Below, one piece after another: positions 8,604 through 9,369 of a stretch of DNA of 9,369 nucleotides. Both the position numbers and the translations under genes were made by a program. Every line of letters begins with the position of its first letter. The first letter of the stretch is position 1. Below the pieces are notes generated by a model that saw only the letters and a list, made by a program, of their open reading frames with translations, had not been told where the DNA came from and did not search any database. Source of the DNA: Betaproteobacteria bacterium (GTDB lineage Bacteria > Pseudomonadota > Gammaproteobacteria > Burkholderiales > Burkholderiaceae_D); NCBI GenBank assembly GCA_015655165.1, contig JAATFN010000361.1, positions 1 to 9,369 on the forward strand, given 5' to 3'.

Positions 8604-9179
8604 ATGTCTATCCGCCTAATCGTTGGTCTCGGAAACCCCGGTGCCGAATATGAACAAACACGCCACAATGCTGGATTCTGGCTGGTTGATCTGTTGGCAA
8701 GACAGCGTTTGACAAAAGAGGCGCGCTTTCATGGTCTGGCCACAAAAACCCGTATTGCCGGTAACGAAGTTTGGCTGTTGGAACCCCAGACCTATATGAA
8801 CCGCTCTGGTCAGGCCGTCGGCGCATTAACGCGTTTTTACAAAATCGCTCCGGAAGAAGTTCTGGTCATTCATGACGAACTCGATTTGCCGCCTGGTACA
8901 GCCAAACTCAAAAAAGGTGGCTCGTCAGGTGGTCATAACGGTTTGAAAGACATTACCAGCGCATTAGGTACACAAGACTACTGGCGCTTGCGCATCGGCA
9001 TTGGCCACCCCCGCACGCTGGGTTTACAACAACAGGTGGTCGACTTTGTCTTGCATCGCCCGCGCAAAGAAGAACAACCGCTCATTGATGAAGCCATTGC
9101 CAATAGCGAACGCATTATTCCAATGCTGTGCGAGGGGCAATTCGAGGCTGCCATGATGCAGCTTCATACCGGCAAATAA
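8604..9179 (+). CDS. pth: Peptidyl-tRNA hydrolase
   Basis: This 191-residue protein (E. coli Pth has 194) cleaves the ester bond of peptidyl-tRNAs that drop off ribosomes, freeing tRNA for reuse; it acts in the cytosol as a monomer and is normally essential. All signature elements are present: the start [20 protein letters not shown] with N11 and the catalytic histidine H21 in [14 protein letters not shown] with N66, HDELDLPPG with D91, and [13 protein letters not shown] with N112. A TAG stands two codons before the ATG, so no longer start exists in frame. The bases before the ATG show no purine-rich ribosome site, which is odd for such a gene but also seen at tex next door. It is divergent from tex and convergent with the dsbC-like gene. 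Many betaproteobacteria instead place pth directly after rplY, which is not here. Confidence 0.98.
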   Translation: MSIRLIVGLGNPGAEYEQTRHNAGFWLVDLLARQRLTKEARFHGLATKTRIAGNEVWLLEPQTYMNRSGQAVGALTRFYKIAPEEVLVIHDELDLPPGTAKLKKGGSSGGHNGLKDITSALGTQDYWRLRIGIGHPRTLGLQQQVVDFVLHRPRKEEQPLIDEAIANSERIIPMLCEGQFEAAMMQLHTGK

Positions 9180-9216
9180 ACATCAGCTAGCAATCATAAA
9201 ATTATTATTGATTCGC

Positions 9217-9264
9217 CATAAAAACACCCCAAAGATCAGACATGCATCTGACGTTTGGGGTGTT
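9217..9264 (-). terminator. Hairpin terminator between pth and the dsbC-like gene
   Basis: An outer stem of 11 bp (AACACCCCAAA at 9223-9233 with TTTGGGGTGTT at 9254-9264) encloses an inner 5-bp stem (TCAGA at 9236-9240 with TCTGA at 9247-9251) and the loop CATGCA. On the minus strand it runs into TTTTT ATGG, a proper U-tail, so it ends the dsbC-like transcript 28 bases after its stop. On the plus strand no T-run follows, so it would only weakly stop pth transcripts. Confidence 0.8.
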
Positions 9265-9291
9265 ACCAGCAATAAGAACTGTTATCGCATT

Positions 9292-9369
9292 TTATTTCAA
9301 TGTCGCAAACTTCTGTTCCAACCCTTTTGCATCAATTGCACCAGGGATACGGGTACCATCGGTAAAGAA
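9292..9369 (-). CDS. dsbC: DsbC-like thiol:disulfide interchange protein, C-terminal end only
   Basis: Only the last 25 codons and the TAA are inside the window; the gene starts beyond base 9369. The residues FFTDGTRIPGAIDAKGLEQK match the end of the thioredoxin fold in DsbC/DsbG proteins, where the strand reading 'ffxDGxxxPGa' is followed by a final helix. In the family this soluble periplasmic protein reshuffles wrong disulfide bonds and is kept reduced by DsbD. The CXXC active site and cis-proline lie outside the window, so DsbG or another thioredoxin-fold protein is not excluded. The gene converges on pth and uses the hairpin terminator just after its stop. Confidence 0.7.
   Translation of the reverse strand, partial: FFTDGTRIPGAIDAKGLEQKFATLK

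Overview
The window looks like chromosomal DNA of a proteobacterium, most likely a betaproteobacterium (Burkholderiales, perhaps Oxalobacteraceae-like) of moderate GC content, mid-to-high 40s percent by eye. This placement rests on the flavour of the Tex, Pth and DsbC-type proteins and is an inference, not a search result.

Layout: bases 1-5657 are one uninterrupted minus-strand reading frame. It encodes the first 1885 residues of a giant NdvB/ChvB-type cyclic beta-1,2-glucan synthase whose C-terminus lies beyond base 1. Bases 5658-6065 are intergenic and hold the tex terminator, an extended -10 promoter candidate for ndvB, a small hairpin and a very AT-rich tract. Bases 6066-8417 (minus) encode a complete Tex/YhgF-type RNA-binding transcription accessory protein with a good sigma70-like promoter. 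Bases 8418-8603 are a divergent intergenic region with two small inverted repeats. Bases 8604-9179 (plus) encode a complete peptidyl-tRNA hydrolase (Pth). Bases 9180-9291 hold a strong hairpin terminator, and 9292-9369 (minus) are the last 25 codons of a DsbC-like periplasmic disulfide isomerase.

The genes do not form a pathway. tex and pth are housekeeping functions for transcription and translation quality and are transcribed divergently. pth and the dsbC-like gene converge on a hairpin terminator. ndvB follows tex on the same strand but is separated from it by a terminator and about 400 bases, so it is probably its own transcription unit. It would make a periplasmic or secreted cyclic glucan linked to envelope and osmotic adaptation and host interaction in the families where it is known.

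No tRNA, rRNA, CRISPR array, insertion sequence or phage gene was seen. I found no convincing undescribed system. The points most worth checking are the three-domain glucan synthase in this host, its rare-codon-rich coding sequence, and a pair of neighbouring perfect inverted repeats inside its coding region at 274-339.
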